Shown here: in pieces, positions 5,093 to 5,342 of the stretch
Numbering within the stretch: the first letter of the stretch is position 1
Layout of the letters: each line of letters starts with the position of its first letter
NCBI GenBank assembly: GCA_964423175.1
Contig: CAYRDM010000038.1
Location: 1-5,342 of the forward strand
DNA length: 5,342 nt
Direction: 5' to 3'
Origin: JBGQJN01 sp964423175
GTDB lineage: Bacteria; Patescibacteriota; Minisyncoccia; 2-02-FULL-40-12; IGHO2-01-FULL-4-A
Made by a program: the position numbers and the translations under genes
The notes under the pieces: model-generated
What the model saw: only the letters and a program-made list of their open reading frames with translations
Databases searched by the model: none
What the model was told of the DNA's origin: nothing

Positions 5093-5342
5093 ATGAGTTT
5101 GATTATAATTTTAGTTTTATTTGGTGTGCTGGCGATAATTTTTGTCGCTGCTTTGGTTTTGATAGGTAGCATGAGAACTCGTGGCCAGGTTGAGAGAGCG
5201 TTGAATATGACGCTTTTTTTAATTCGTGTACCACGCGAAGCAGATAAACAGCAGGGAGCTCAGAAACAAGAAAAAGAATTAATCTCCATCGGGGAACAGT
5301 TACTGTCCAGTTTTTCTAATATTCACTCCAAGGGTTGGAATA
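5093..5342 (+). CDS. N-terminus of a membrane-anchored protein, probably a conjugation/type IV secretion-like ATPase (partial)
   Basis: The ATG directly follows the TAG stop of the upstream gene (5090-5092) and 83 codons run off the right edge. Residues 3-25 form one strong transmembrane helix (LIIILVLFGVLAIIFVAALV). A basic juxtamembrane stretch follows (MRTRGQVERALNMTLFLIRVPRE, 27-49), implying an N-out, C-in anchor with the bulk of the protein in the cytosol. Then come a Gln/Lys-rich charged segment (50-62) and ELISIGEQLLSSFSNIHSKGWN (62-83). I recognise this beginning from large candidate phyla proteins annotated as type IV secretion/conjugation DNA-binding (VirD4/TraG- or DUF87-like) ATPases, but the ATPase domain lies outside the window, so the call rests on memory of the N-terminus and the operon context. 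No Shine-Dalgarno is visible; coupling to the upstream stop is likely. Confidence 0.6.
   Translation, partial: MSLIIILVLFGVLAIIFVAALVLIGSMRTRGQVERALNMTLFLIRVPREADKQQGAQKQEKELISIGEQLLSSFSNIHSKGWN

Noticed and set aside
1..5342. CRISPR array, tRNA, rRNA, insertion sequence, toxin-antitoxin pair or defence operon
   Set aside because: No regularly spaced repeats, cloverleaf structure, transposase motifs or terminal repeats are visible; the only hint of a regulator or antitoxin is the short unidentified tail at the left edge, which is too little to call.

Overview
The window looks like chromosomal DNA from a candidate phyla radiation bacterium (Patescibacteria, probably Parcubacteria-like). The basis is circumstantial. 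The sequence is AT-rich, with proteins rich in Lys, Ile and Asn. Genes are tightly packed and mostly lack Shine-Dalgarno sites, and two start codons lie 6-7 nt behind a perfect extended -10 box. A three-gene run at the right end resembles a conserved set I recall from such genomes. The standard genetic code fits: every visible stop is TAA or TAG, and no reading frame needs TGA as a sense codon.

Layout, left to right. (1) Bases 2-115 hold the last 37 codons of an unidentified rightward gene, followed by a probable rho-independent terminator (126-180) and a long imperfect hairpin (191-253). (2) A leftward 606-residue GT-C fold membrane glycosyltransferase (250-2070) has all the hallmark motifs of the phospholipid-carrier-dependent PMT/ArnT-like group. 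(3) A short intergenic region with overlapping divergent promoter-like elements leads to a small rightward membrane metalloprotease (2138-2635, HEIGH motif, M50-like). Its stop codon forms part of a strong terminator hairpin. (4) A second leftward GT-C-like glycosyltransferase (2652-4169) converges on the protease gene. It lacks the Asp of the usual Asp-Glu motif in the first outer loop. (5) A 117-bp divergent intergenic region carries two back-to-back promoters that appear to give leaderless mRNAs. (6) A rightward operon follows: a coiled-coil plus linker protein (4287-4721), a small basic/acidic cytosolic protein (4724-5092), and the N-terminus of a membrane-anchored protein (5093 to the window edge). 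I take the last to be the start of a conjugation/type IV secretion-like ATPase.

Functionally, the two glycosyltransferases probably build or attach cell-surface sugars from polyprenyl-phosphate donors outside the cytoplasmic membrane. Each has its own promoter. The protease may cut membrane-embedded substrates, but nothing here identifies them. The right-hand trio is packed so tightly (2-nt gap, then stop codon abutting start codon) that its products probably work together at the membrane. No CRISPR array, tRNA, rRNA, insertion sequence or recognised defence system is visible. No stretch longer than 300 bases lacks a gene.
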